Assembly: GCA_008638375.1 (NCBI GenBank)
Contig: CM018051.1
Location: 25,084,844 to 25,148,843 of the forward strand
Direction of reading: 5' to 3'
DNA length: 64,000 nt
From: Nyssa sinensis
Taxonomy: Eukaryota > Streptophyta > Magnoliopsida > Cornales > Nyssaceae
Made by a program: the position numbers and the translations under genes
Part shown: one piece after another, positions 1 to 11,641 of the stretch
How positions within the stretch are numbered: the first letter of the stretch is position 1
How the letters are laid out: the number at the start of each line of letters is the position of its first letter
The notes under the pieces: model-generated
The model's input: the letters and a program-made list of their open reading frames with translations, nothing else
Told to the model about the DNA's origin: nothing
The model's database searches: none

Positions 1-49
1 CAAGTTCGCTTATTTTTTTAGATATAAGTCTTTCCTACTTTTTGGTCTT

Positions 50-360
50 GGGATAACCATCAGATTTTTGGCTATCCTCTAGGGCTTCAGCCTAGTGAAC
101 TTGGGCCTTTTGCCTAAGAATCTTTGTAGGCCTTCTTCATGGCATCTGCGTTAAAGTCCTTAGGCTTTGGAAAGGTGATAGTCGTCTTACCCTTCCCTCT
201 CTTCCTTTTTGGCACAATGGGCAAGACAACTATCACCCTTCCAAAGCCTGAGGGCTTCGACGCAGATGCTGTGAAGAAGGCCTACAAAGATTCTTGGGCA
301 AAAGGTCTAAGTTCATTGGGCTGAAGCCGTAAAGGATAGCCAATAATCTGATGGCTATGC
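50..360. repeat. Long near-perfect inverted repeat (143-bp arms, 26-bp loop)
   Basis: The left arm (about 50-192) is the reverse complement of the right arm (about 219-360) with only scattered mismatches. For example, the complement of GCCTTCTTCATGGCATCTGC at about 132-151 reappears in the right arm with two changes. The spacer at 193-218 is pyrimidine-rich. In the plus direction the right arm reads as protein-like sequence ending in KDSWAKGLSSLG, so this looks like an inverted duplication of part of the antisense ORF of the Tat element rather than a separate transposon. A transcript through it would fold into a long hairpin. Confidence 0.85.
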
Positions 361-486
361 ACATGAGCGTAAGTTTCTGCTCCTTTTTTTTTCTGTATAT
401 CCCCAGTACTGAGCAGATTGACACCCTTTAGTCTGAGCTCGATGAAACCAGGCTTTAGTTAGGGATGACACAATCTTTAATGGTAG

Positions 487-894
487 ACGCTCAAAAAAAA
501 GTCGAAAGAGGCTACCAGCTCCTACTCCATCTTGGAGTCTAGAAGGGATGCCTTGGCTACTGAGCTAAAAGACCTTAAAAAGAGGTTTGCAGACTTTTGG
601 GCTGCTTCTATCAAGAAGATTCAGGACACCGTTGAAGCTGTCAGAACAAAAACTAAGGTGGATCTGAAGGCTAAAGTCCAGGATCTGGGGGATGAACTGA
701 TTGAGCATGGATACCGGACCTTCAGAAATAAGCTACGAAAGATGTATCCTGACCTGGACTTGAATTGGGTGAACAACGTCGTAGTCTCCCAAGTTGAGGT
801 CGATACATTAGATGCTGACGATGAAGAGGGGGAAGCAATTCTAGAACTCACTCAAGTTGTCACATTAAAGACTGTTGAGCCAGTAATAGAGTAG
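487..894 (+). pseudogene. Tat antisense ORF fragment, coiled-coil 'gypsy-type transposase'-like C-terminus
   Basis: The frame is open from just after a stop at 484 to TAG at 892-894, about 135 codons. It is rich in K, E, D and R with heptad-like hydrophobic spacing at the start (ALATELKDLKKRFADFW) and an acidic tail. The segment YRTFRNKLRKMYPDLDLNWV resembles the C-terminal part of plant proteins annotated as putative gypsy-type transposon proteins, where an aromatic residue is followed by a YPDLD motif. It lies on the strand opposite the pol genes and beyond integrase, as antisense ORFs of Tat elements do. The N-terminal part is disrupted by the palindrome at 50-360 and by stops. I see no functional start codon. 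The lineage assignment is inference. Confidence 0.5.
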
Positions 895-989
895 ACTTAA
901 GATGTTTTTTATAATTTTCCTTTTTGCTCTTTTGCCCTTTTGGCTTTGTAATTTTTCCCTTTTTGGGCTTCAATATATGAGATTCTGAT
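895..989. other. Short T-rich Tat 3' region, no gene
   Basis: T-rich sequence after the antisense ORF stop. It runs directly into the solo LTR at 990 and presumably continues at 4905 on the far side of that insertion. I see nothing else in it. Confidence 0.5.
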
Positions 990-3900
990 TGTCGCAACTC
1001 GAAACCCACCCTATGCGAATTAAGGGCAACGACCGACACTGCCACACGAACAGGCCATACAAAATCAAATGAATCGCATAGACTGATAAATCATATCAGT
1101 AAATCATAAATCGGTAAATTATTTAATGCAGAAGATACACCAAATGTAATTCATCTGATCAAAAGCTCATATCCAACGACCAATAAGTAAAATATCTCCA
1201 AGTACAATTTAATCACGGTGATCCAACATACTAGGCTAAGCTCATCACTAATGATACAATATTATAATACATAATTTTGGACTTAACCTTACGGAGTACG
1301 TGGTCAACTTTGACTTGGAGTTCACATTATCAGTGTTAATCATTTGTGCTTCACTAGCTCCACTAGTTATCTCATTGCATTTCATCCCTCATAGGGCCAC
1401 CTGAAAAATGGTCATAAGTAAGAAGTGAGCTGATTTAGCTCAGTAAGTAAATTCCTAGCTTTTCCACAGGTCAGGGTTAATCCACAAGAATATAAAAAAA
1501 GAAAAAGATATCATATAGCCAGTCACCAAGATAAAGCAATAATGACCCGAGGGTCCAAAAAGGCTTATCCCACAATATGATACAAGAAAGTGATGACATC
1601 ATCCAAAATGGGATCTAGCCTAACATGATGATTTGTTGCCACAAATATTATGTTAGCCAATCAAAAATGTGTCATGCTTGCAACAATATGATCATTCACA
1701 AGGCATAAAATATGATAATCCAATGAATGCAAAAATATATCATTATTGAGTTCTAATAACCCAGATGCGTGAACCACTCGGGCCTAGCATACCCCCTGAA
1801 ACACACATTCAGGTTCGTATATTTTTCCCAGGCTTACTGAATAGCGCTAGAGCTCTTTCATCTCAAGTCCCCGAAGGACACATAAGACCCCAAAGGGTCC
1901 CCCCACGCAATTTGTTAATAGATGGGCCATTGTGACTGAGCACAACCCCGGGCACTTAACGAATATCATGATCAGCATCATTCCATATGGGATGTACAAT
2001 TGCATGAAACAATCAACATCCCAATCAACGAGACATAAAGTGTGTGAAACAATAAGATTTCCATCAACAAGATATAGTACAAGATCATGACATGGTATGA
2101 AGGTACAGTTATTCTCAAGTATTGGTAATCAAGTTCTCAAAATCGTATAGGCAAGCAAATTGAATCCGAAGTATAGGCATAAATAAGTAATCACAAGTTG
2201 ATTGGCATCAAATCGGAGAAATCAAGTTCATTGGGTAAGAAATAGAGTACAAGTTTTGGCAGCATTTGAAAATAAATGTGACTTGATTAGGAATAACCCA
2301 TATTAAAGCATAGAAGTTACTTACCTCGGTTTCTTAGGATCGCATTCTCATGCGGGTACCACTATTGTTATCCCACAGCTTTTTTTCATTTCCATTGTTT
2401 AGGTGATCCTATAATCATAGATCAAAAATATTGCATAATGAATTAGTACCAATTTTAATCCCAAACATTTTTATGCAATGTTTTAAGTTCCTTTGAACTT
2501 AATCTATTCAATTAATGGTTTTTAATTTCCCATTAGGTAGGAAATAGAGTACAAGTTTTGAGTCCAGAGTGCCCAAAACAGTCAGATTATGCCCGTCTTT
2601 GACATTTATCTGGCTTTTAAAATACTAAGGGTAAAATTGTCATTTTGACATTTCACGTATCTATTATTTTGGGACTTCGTTTCACAAAACGAATCCCGTC
2701 ATTGGGTCTGGAATGTCCTAGAATGTTAAGGTACATAATTTTATAGTCATCGGGGTCCATTTGGTCACTTAACTGATTATTAAGGCGTAATTAGAATTAT
2801 GCTAGTTTTTCTGTTCGTATTTTTTGGGATTTATTTAGGCTTTACAGACCTCATCATTTGGTCCAAAATATCCAAAATATCTGACATAATTAAAATAGAC
2901 TATCTTTTATGTTTAATTGGCCCCGGGTATCATTATGAGCAATATAGTCATTTATAATTTATGTGTCTAAATTTTTTGGAACTTAACTTCACAAATCAGA
3001 CTCCATTGTTGAGTCTAGAATGCCCAAAATAATCAAAATACTCTATTCATGTATTTTAATCGAACTTTATTTAGCCTATTTTGGGCCTAAGGGTATTTTA
3101 GTAATTTTTTGTTTAATTAAAAGGGATTTAAATTAAATATTTATTTAATTTCTAGGCAATTTTATAATTTACCAAACTATTGGGAGTTAAAATGAAATTT
3201 TAGAAATCTTTTAACTTGAACTATACGGTCCAATTGAATCTATGACTGAACCGGACAAGCATGGTAAATAACCAACCTGATCAGCCGGTTCAGTTCGTCA
3301 TGCTGACGTCTTGATGATGTCAGCCCTGAAGCTTTGAATTTTAAAACTGTTTAACCCAAAATGACGCAGTTTTAATAAATCATTTTAAACTCGATCGGGG
3401 CGCGACCCGAGATCTGACCCTAAACCCGACCCTGCACTGTGCTTCATCCCTAAAAGTTCAGTTAGGGTTCTGACATCTTCTTCGGCACCGACGACCATCA
3501 CCGATCAGTTTTCCAACCTTTTTTTGATGGGATCCGATTCATTTTCTGATGAAGATTCCATTTTTAACTTTAGATTTCTATTTAGTCCCCCCGTTAGGTT
3601 CGAATAAACATTTATAGTCTGCTCCGGCAAACCGCACGCTTTTTCGGTGATAACGTGTCTCACTATTTGGTGGCTTTTTAGCCACTGTTTAGGACTCCAA
3701 TTTTCCCCTACAGGTTGCTGCACTCTTACGAATTTTTTCTACATTGCCCTAGCCTCATGAAAACCCCAAAACCATCTTACCCAACCTTACATGGTCGTAC
3801 CTGCAACTGCCATTATCTCTATGGTCACTTGACCATTTTGGCTTATTCAAGTTGTAGTATGACCCATTTTCCATGCGCTTTTGATCCATGATGTTGGTTC

Positions 3901-4904
3901 TAAGCTTGGTGTTTGATAGGTTAAAATCTCAATTTTTCCATTTCAGGTTTTAAGTCTCCTAGGGTTTTCTCACTTCCCAACACTCCATTTTTCCTCTAAT
4001 CTCTTCCATTTTAAATTTCTAAAACATGCATGTAATCAAGACTCAAAATGGTCAGAGTTTAAAAAAGAAAATGAGGAGAGAGAAAATTTTATCTTACCTC
4101 CAATGGCTCCTTCTACACCACTACTTGGGCTTCTCTTCATATCTAGTTCTACACCTAAGCTCCCCCTTTGTTCATCCCTAGCCTTGCATGCAACATGCAG
4201 CTTCATCTTCCATCTTCTTCTTTCTCTCTTTATCTTTCTCTCTCTAGGTTTCTCTCTTTACTCTCTACTACCCGTGCACAAAACACACAACACATGCACA
4301 CACAAGGGTCTGTACTACATATACATATATACATATATTTTAAAATATGATGAGGTGGGAGGTGGGCTTAGCTAACTAGGGGTTATATACATATTGGATG
4401 AATATTTAGGCACAAAAGAGCTGGCAGCCCACTTGGTAACGTTTTAGGCATTAAAACTTTCCTTATTTTGGGTTAAGGGTTCAAAATCCCTTGGCCTTAT
4501 TTTTAGTTATTTTCCCATATTTTGTGTTTATGCCCCGTTTGGCACGCACAGTTTATCATTTTAGCTTTTTTCCTTTTATTTTCTTTTCTATTGCTCTTTT
4601 TACGAAACGGTTTCTTCTGGTCGTTTCCTATTTGGGTTGGCTTCGAGGTGAATTTTTATAGTGTTAAAATGAGGCTAAGATGACTAAATTAACTCATTAA
4701 ATTCGACAAATACATCATTACATTAATTAATCGGTAAACTAGGTTCGAGGTATTACATCCTTCCCTTCTTGAAGTATTTAATTATTTCATTGGTCTATCG
4801 TAACTATCGAGAAATCCTTATTAATTTTCTTAATTATTCTTTATGTTGTTTCTAATTAATAATTAGCGAACTAATTATAAATTAATTGGGGTCGGAGTGT
4901 TACA
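990..4904 (+). mobile_element. Solo LTR, copy 1 of the TGTCACGACCC family
   Basis: It starts TGTCGCAACTCGAAACCCACC-like at 990 and ends GGAGTGTTACA at 4904. The flanks CTGAT (985-989) and CTAAT (4905-4909) would be a 5-bp target duplication with one mismatch. An earlier possible end, GAGGTATTACA at 4757, has no matching flank. No gag or pol is present. Inside are three diverged copies of the family's subrepeat (about 2690, 2850 and 3000), a GACCCGA-rich stretch near 3400-3450, a pyrimidine-rich block at 4195-4275 and a short (TA) tract. The two short ORFs at 4103-4375 are low-complexity and I do not believe them. It interrupts the 3' region of the Tat element. Confidence 0.7.
4424..4500 (+). 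repeat. Weak tRNA-like module in solo LTR copy 1
   Basis: TGGCAGCCCACTTGG resembles a Pol III A box, and GGGTTCAAAATCCC about 50 bases further resembles a B box. A related stretch exists near 63121-63210 in copy 4. It could be a SINE relic or chance similarity; it does not fold as a normal tRNA by eye. Confidence 0.3.
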
Positions 4905-5159
4905 CTAATCATTCTAGAACTTGTGTCTTACTTGATACCTTTATGTTATGTCTAGCTTTAAGATCATTTCATTGATATCTAGACCAACAGAAAAGCATTA
5001 GTTTTTTCTAAGGGCTCAAAAGTATTTATAGGGAATTTCAAGGTCTATATAATGAAATATATAGACCTTCAATACTTATAATAAAATAAGGCTTTTTAGG
5101 CATTTATGTATTGATAATACAGAATATACAGACCTACAATTGTAAATAAGATAAGGTTT

Positions 5160-6310
5160 TTCTAGAGGTCTTTAGAATAAAAAATGGACCAGACTGATAA
5201 CATTTGTAATGAATACAAGGTCTTGAGGGGTCTGTACATTAAATTAAATAGACTAGACTTGTAACACTTGTAATGAACATAAGGTCGTACATTGAGTAAA
5301 TGTACTAGGCAAGTAGCACTTGTAATGAACACAAGACCTTTAGGGGTCTGTTCATTGATAAAATGGACCAGACCTGTAACACTTGTAATGAATACAAAGT
5401 TTTGAGGTGTTTGTATATTGATAAAATGGACCAGACCTTTAACACTTATAATGAATACAAGATTTTTAAGGATCTGTGTATTAATAAAATGGACTGGACT
5501 TGTAATACTTGTAATAAAACAAAGTTTTTAGGGGTTTGTATATTGGATAAATGGACTAGACCTGTAGCACTTGTAATGGACATAAAGCCTTTAGGAGTCT
5601 ATACATTGGGTAAATAGACCAGACCTGTAGTACTTGTAATGAACACAATGTTTTTAGGGGTCTGTACATTGATAAAATGGACCAGACCTGTAACATTTGT
5701 AATGAAAATAAGGTTTTTAGAGGTCTGTATATTAATAAAATGGATCAAATCTGTAATACTTATAATGAATACAAGATTTTTAAGGGTCTATATATTAATA
5801 AAATAGACTGGACTTGTAACACTTGTAATGAATATAAAGTTTTTAGGGGTCTGTATATTGGGTAAATAGACCAGACCTGTAGCACTTGTAATGAACATAA
5901 GATTTTTAGGAGTCTGTACATTGATAAAATGGACTAGACCTGTAACAGTTGTAATGAATACAAGGCTTTTAGGGGTCTGTATATTAATAAAATAGACCAA
6001 ACCTGTAACACTTGTAATGAACACAAGATTTTTAGAAGTTTGTACATTGATAAAATGGACCAGACCTGTAACACTTGTAATGAATATAAGGTTTTTAGGG
6101 GTCTATATATTGGGTAAATGAACCAAACCTGTAGCACTTGTAATAGATATAAGGTTTTTAGGGGTCTATATATTAGGTAAATGGACTAAACCTGTAGCAC
6201 TTATAATAGATATAAGGTTTTTAGGGGTCTATTCACTGATAAAATAGACTAAACTTATAACACTTGTAATGAATACAAGGTTTTTAGGGGTCTGTACATT
6301 GATAACAAGC
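5160..6310. repeat. 63-bp tandem repeat array, about 19 units
   Basis: Units recur at roughly 5229, 5345, 5407, 5471, 5533, 5595, 5659, 5722, 5785, 5848, 5911, 5974, 6037, 6100, 6163, 6226 and 6289, a period very close to 63 bp. Each unit contains AATGGACCAGACCTGTAAC or a variant, then CTTGTAATGAATACAAGG and TTTTTAGGGGTCTGTACATT. Two alternating subtypes differ at CATTGATAAAAT versus CATTGGGTAAAT. Because 63 is 21 codons, several frames on both strands stay open with 21-residue protein repeats (MDQTCNTCNEYKV...), but these are by-products. Position just beyond the integrase end of the minus-strand element fits the hypervariable tandem-repeat 3' UTR of Tat elements. Confidence 0.9.
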
Positions 6311-6434
6311 TTTGAAGTAAATAAAAAAAATAGCCTTATTATTGATAAGACTTGCATAAGTGTTCAAAGTTCCAAGGCCTGGGTATAGAATTTCTAGTTA
6401 AATCATCCAACTAATATGTCATAGGTTTGACAAT
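6311..6434. other. Spacer between array and integrase end
   Basis: AT-rich sequence between the tandem array and the C-terminal end of the minus-strand integrase. No other signal seen. Confidence 0.5.
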
Positions 6435-7190
6435 CTAGATTACATTGTAAGGCCCTTCCCAGTTAGGGGAGAGTTTTCCCATAGTGGGATCTTTTGTGTT
6501 TGGGAACACTCTTTTTAGGACAAGATCTTTGAGTTGGAAATTAATAGGTTTTAAACCCTGGTTGAAACATTTAGCCATTCTTTGTTGGTAGGCTTTAATC
6601 TTGATCTGAGCTTGCTCGCGCTTTTCTTCTAGAAGGTCTAGATTTTTTACAAGCTGTTGGCCATTGGTCTCTTGGTCAAAGAGATTTTTTTTAAGGATTG
6701 GCATGTCAGTTTCAACAAGAATGATTGCCTCGGTGTCATAGGCTAGTGAGAATGGTGTTTTGGTAGTTGGAATTCTTTTAGTAATGTAGTAGGCCCAAAA
6801 CACCCCAAGGAGCCTCTTCGACCCATCTTCGTTTGGCTTCGTCCAACTTTCTTTTCATGGCCTTAAGAATAATACGGTTGGTGACGTCAGCTTGCCCATT
6901 GGCCCAAGGATGCTTCGGAGCGAAGAAGTGGTGACTGATGTGCAAGTTTTTACAGAACTTTCCAAATACCTTTATGGTAAACTACAGTCCCATTGTCAAA
7001 AATAATGACTCGGGGTATATTGAACCTGCACATAATATTTTTCCAAGTGAAGTTCTTTATTTCAACCTCTATGATGTGGGTTAGTGGTTCAGCCTCTAGC
7101 CATTTAAAGTAGTTAATGGCGACTAGCAAGAATCTCTTATTCTTAGGGGTTTTTGGCAGTGGTCCTATCATGTTTATTCCCCATTAGGGG
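6435..7190 (-). pseudogene. Tat integrase, broken
   Basis: The integrase core is seen at 7171-6950 with the start MIGPLPKTPKNKRFLLVAIN, then WLEAEPLT and the second catalytic region DNGT. The first catalytic aspartate of the usual DYF(T)KW motif is replaced: the sequence reads VAINYFKW, with N for D and one residue fewer. The C-terminal part at 6803-6435 reads TPFSLAYDTEAIILVE, an EKREQAQIKIKAYQQRMAK linker, and KLSPNWEGPYNVI, the typical end of a gypsy integrase. The two pieces are in different frames with stops between them, so no integrase can be made. It lies downstream of RNase H in the same orientation. Confidence 0.75.
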
Positions 7191-7420
7191 AAAGGGCCAA
7201 GGACTCGCAATAGGGACGAGTTCATGCTGAGGTTGGTGCTAGTAAGAGGTAAAACGTTGGCATTTGTCACACTTCCAAACATATTCTTTAGTCTCTTCCA
7301 ACATACTAGGCCAATAGTAACCCGGAGTCATTGCTCGATAGGCTATGGTTCTTCTGCTATTATGGTTGCCACAAATCTCCTCGTATATTTTTGCCAAAAT
7401 GTAATGGGCCTCTTCTAAAG

Positions 7421-8210
7421 TTAAGTACCGTATGAGGGGCTATGTGTAGGACTTTTGGTGGTATAATATTCTCCCAGAACCGAGCTAACTACCAGTTGTG
7501 AGTCAGAAAACACGTCAAGATCCAGAGCCTCACATTCCAGAGCTAACTTTAATCCGAGGATAAGTGCTTCGTACTCAGCTTCATTGTTAGAGGCTTTGAA
7601 TCCTAGGCTGATGTCTTTTTTGGTTACAATCCCCTCAGGGGATTGAAGTATTAATTTATACATACTCTAGAGTCTTGATCTATGGAAAAATCATCAGTGT
7701 AAAGTAGTCATCCTGAAGTATCAACAGCCGTTTGAGCTTTCAAGTGCTGGGTTTCGATGAACTCAACTATGAAGTTTGCTAGTGCTTAGGCTTTGATAGC
7801 AATCCGCAGAACGTAAGATATGTCAAATTCTCCTAATTTCACCAATCATTTAACTAGTCGTCCCGACACTTCAGGTTTGTATAGGACTGGCTTTAAAGGA
7901 TAAGATGTGAAAATCACTATAGGATAAGCTTGAAAGTATGGTCTGAGCTTTTGAGCAAATATCACTAAATCTAAAGCCAATTTTTCAATCTCATAATACC
8001 TTATCTCGGTGTCCAGAAGTGCTTTACTGACATAGAAGATAGGCCTTTGAATTCATTTGTCCTCCTTAATTAACGCAGAAATGGCCGCGCTTTCTGATAC
8101 GACTAGATACGGGAGTAGTTTTTCTCTTGGCACTAATTTTGAAAAGAGGTCTGAAAAGGCTAAGTATTGTTTGAGTTTTTAGAAGGTCTCTTCACATTCA
8201 AAGGTCCACT
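7421..8210 (-). pseudogene. Tat RNase H region, broken
   Basis: The best-preserved part (7663-7421) reads FKASNNEAEYEALILGLKLA followed by VFSDSQLVVSSVLGEY. NNEAEYEAL and SDSQLV are the active-site neighbourhoods of the second RNase H domain that Tat elements carry. Sequence from 7664 to about 8210 continues the connection and first RNase H region in shifted frames with stops. It lies between reverse transcriptase and integrase. Function is lost. Confidence 0.65.
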
Positions 8211-8218
8211 CTAGGGCC

Positions 8219-9253
8219 TTACTCCCCCCTCAAAGCTTTAAAGAAAGAGAGGCACAAATCCGTTGATTTAGATATGAACTTATTCACTGCTGCTATCCTT
8301 CTATTTAGTCCCTGAATATCTTTCTTAGTTCTAGGAGATTCCAGATCGATTAAAGCTTTGATCTGGGTAGGATCTGCCTCAATTCCTCTATGGGAAACTA
8401 TAAAACCCAAAAATTTATCCCCCGCGATCCTGAAAGTACATTTTCATGGGTTAAGTTTCATTTTGTGCTTTTTCAAGATGTTGAACATCTGTGATAAGTG
8501 CTGGATATGGTCATCATTCCGAACACTTTTGACATGTATATCATTAATGTAGACTTCCATTGTATCCCCAATTTGGAGGCCAAACATTCTATTTACAAGC
8601 CTTTGATACATAGCTCTAACGTTCTTCAGATCGAACAACATCACTCTATAACAATAGAGACCTCGCTCTGATATCAAAGCTATTTGTTCCTGGTCTGGAG
8701 GATACATTTGGATTTGATTGTACCGAGAGTAGACGTCCATGAAGCTTATGAGTTCGTGACCTGCCATTGCATTAATGAGCTGATTGATTCTAGGAAGAGG
8801 AAAATGGTCTTTAGGACAAGATTTATTCAAGTCAGTATAGTTGACGCAAACTCTCTATTTGCCATTCTTCTTCTTTGCGAGAATTGTATTAGCAAGCCAT
8901 TCATGGTAGAACATGTCCCTTATCATTCCAACATCAAGTAACTTCTGAACTTTTTTGTTGATGATTTTGTGACATTCGGGAGAGAATGTCCTATTCTTTT
9001 GTCTTACTGAAGGATGGTCTGGATCTATCATTAGCTTATAAGAAATGAAGTCAGGATCTATTCCCTCCATATTTATGGTTTCACAAGCAAATACTGAAAG
9101 GTTGGCCTTCAAGAAGTTAACAATCTCCTTTTGCTCTGAAGGAGACAGAGTTGAGCCAATGTGCAAGTGTTTTTCCTCTTCTTCAGTGTTGACAAACACT
9201 TTGATAAGCTTTTTCATTACTTTGACGGCATTGTCCCTTCTTCTAGAACTCAA
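8219..9253 (-). pseudogene. Tat reverse transcriptase, broken
   Basis: Three minus-strand blocks join into an RT. 9253-8855 has the N-terminal fingers region (FSPECHKIINKKVQKLLDVG, then TILAKKKNGK). 8830-8444 has the palm, with DHFPLPRINQLINAMAG and FMDVYSRYNQIQMYPPDQEQ. 8410-8219 is the thumb/connection with MGFIVSHRGIEADPTQIKAL. The catalytic box normally reading Y-x-D-D is YIND here (YINDIHVKSV), losing one metal-binding aspartate. Frame breaks separate the blocks. Upstream is protease, downstream RNase H. Confidence 0.8.
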
Positions 9254-9340
9254 TGGCTCATCAATCTTGGAATGAAATTCTTCTGCCTCATGAAGCTTGG
9301 GTGATGATAATTTTTCTCATTCATAAAGGTATTATAATTG

Positions 9341-9612
9341 CTATTTGGAAGGTCCTTCTTTTAGTGCGAGGGCATGACATTCCCGAGCAGTGGGCTGCCA
9401 ACTCTTAATGGTAAGAACTTTGTTGTTGCGGATATATTTCAGGCATTGATAGAGGGCTGAAGTAACTGTCCCCATTTGATGGATCCAGGGTCTCCTAATA
9501 ATGACATTATAGGGAGACTTAGCATCCAGGACCATGTATTCAGAGATCAGGGTCTTCTGGTCATCTTACTCTCCTACTGCTAGTGGTAGGTCAAATCTGC
9601 CTATTGGGAAAC
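9341..9612 (-). pseudogene. Tat protease, C-terminal part after the insertion
   Basis: The frame reads MVLDAKSPYNVIIRRPWIHQ, where family members have a related motif with GRPW. It follows the first half of the protease, which lies on the far side of solo LTR copy 2 at 13311-13520. The GAAAC duplication at the junction shows that the insertion split one continuous domain. Confidence 0.7.
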
Positions 9613-11342
9613 TGTCACGACCCGAAACCCACACTATGCGGATCTCGTGTCGCAAGGCCGACCCAATGGCCGTCCCTATTTTTTTCATTCATTGGATCAA
9701 TGATAAAAATAAATAATGTAAACTTAAATAGTACATTAGTAGAAGTCTTAATACAACATTATTTAACAACTGGAAATTATAAACCGACATCAACATAACA
9801 TACAACCACTCTTAGGTGGTGAGTACATGGGAGAGATTCTATTCACTTCTATCATGCTCCTCGACTGTCTCCCTAAGCTCCTGAACCCCTACTGTGATTC
9901 TATAACATTCTCACTTGAAAAATTAGTAAGGGGTAAGCTAACAAAGCTTATTAAGTAAAAGCCTATCTCAAATACGGGTTAGGGATTAGATAGAAGAATA
10001 TAACTCAAGATAACATAATAGTTCAGTCATGACAATGATTTCAGTTAACAGTAAAATGCCACAATGGCCAATGAATAGTAAGCCCAATAAAAAGTGTGAG
10101 TAATGGTGTAGCATGGATATGGATGAAGGTCAACAATCACAATCAACATGAATACTACCATAATAAAACAGTCACAGTCAATTCCAATAAATAGGAACAA
10201 TCAACATAGAACTGTTCATAGGGAAATGAAACATCCTATGAATCCAATAAATATAACAATCAACTATGAATGATGCATTACTCTGTTCAGGGTTTGGCAG
10301 ACCCTCGGTCTTAGGGCCTGGCATACCTCTCATTTACATGAATACTTATAAAATGCCCATTAAACTCACTGCGTAAAAATGTCATCTTTGCCATGTGTTT
10401 GTTTGACCCGTAGGTCCTATAAATTGACCCGTAGGTCCCAATCAATCAGATAACATCAGATGGGTAATGTGACTGAGCATAAGAGCTGACATTTAACATA
10501 AATCAGGATTCTATTGTATTCCACATGAAGTGTGCAAAGTATGGAACATCATAACATAAGCATACAGTGATAGACATCAATACATTGAATCAAGTCATGA
10601 AATATCAATCAATAGGCATCCACTAGATAAGACAATATCCATAGTAGGAACAATAATAGTGGATACATACATGAGTACAAGTTTTGGCAGTAATAGAAAG
10701 ATCGTGGCTTGGAAAACCACGTATAAGAGATAGGAATTCACTTACCTTTTATCCATGTGATCTACCTCAGTATCCCGTAACTTTTCTTTTTCCCTTTGAG
10801 TTCCCTATCATTTAGTAGACACGTTTCAGTTTTAATGCTACTCATCAAATTTACACCTTGTTACTCTAAGTATCTCTTTTGTTAATTTAATCTCTACTAG
10901 TGAGTCCATAACGTTGAAGAAAGTCAGTTTAGGCTTTTACGATTTCCAATTTGGACCTCTATACTAGAAAGGCGAAATGGTCATTTTACACTTTTACGTA
11001 CTTTTTTATTTTTATTTTTTGAGACCTATTTTCACAAATTGGACTTCATCGTTTAATTCAGAATGTTTGAAATAATAAAGATTCACTATTCAATCACTTA
11101 AATCGGAGTTCGTTTGGCTTAGGAGCATTTTGGTCTTTTGACACTTTTCACGGTTATTTTATTTTTCAGACTTCATCGTTGAGTTTGAAATAAACTTGAA
11201 ATAATAAAGGTTTACTAGAAAAACTATTTGATGCTGTAACAAATGAATAAATCCAAGCATGCCACTACCAAACCCACATGAGTATGCAGTTACCTCATAA
11301 TTCTCCTTTCTCTTTCATGTCAACCTCAACGTGTTCGTATAC

Positions 11343-11604
11343 TTTTAATATTGTCAAAATATCATGAATGAGCTCTGGTTTAGTTAACAATGCAACACCC
11401 ATCCCTTCGCCATTAAAGAATGAATTAGGGCAACCCATATTAATATCTATTACTACAACATCTTTACACATTATCTGCGCAGCACTCAGAGCCCTTACAG
11501 CATCAGTAGTGCCCATTTGAACTACCACCCTACTTCTTTCTTCATGGCAAGTTCTGTAAACAACATTCTCTGTTCCCTTCTCTACTATATCGGTGGACCC
11601 AAAA
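11343..11604 (-). pseudogene. Captured tRNA-dihydrouridine synthase (DUS2-like) fragment
   Basis: About 87 codons read GSTDIVEKGTENVVYRTC, then RVVVQMGTTDAVRALSAAQI, then VVVIDINMGCPNSFF and PELIHDILTILK. QMGTxDAVRAL and the IDINMGCP motif are hallmarks of the FMN-binding TIM barrel of dihydrouridine synthases, which reduce uridine in the D-loop of tRNA; the wording is closest to the DUS2 branch. In normal enzymes GCPK follows; here it is GCPN, and the catalytic cysteine region is absent. N- and C-terminal parts are missing and the frame runs into unrelated sequence on both sides. The upstream neighbour is another captured fragment. I read it as a non-functional transduplicate inside the solo LTR. 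Confidence 0.72.
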
Positions 11605-11641
11605 CCAAATTGAGACCTCACCGCTACAGCCGCCATTGGCC

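Noticed and set aside
4103..4375. 90-codon hydrophobic ORF in solo LTR copy 1
   Set aside because: It translates a pyrimidine-rich tract and (TA) repeat; the homologous tracts in the other copies are not open in the same frame.
990..4757. Alternative end of solo LTR copy 1 at GAGGTATTACA
   Set aside because: The following TCCTT does not match CTGAT before 990; the end at 4904 gives a duplication with one mismatch.
5363..6137. Several ORFs of 60-85 codons on both strands with 21-residue protein repeats
   Set aside because: They are produced by the 63-bp tandem array, whose period is a codon multiple; both strands are open equally and no start context or homology supports a gene.
5160..6310. 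CRISPR-like array
   Set aside because: Units are repeated along their full length without unique spacers; it is a minisatellite in a eukaryotic retroelement.
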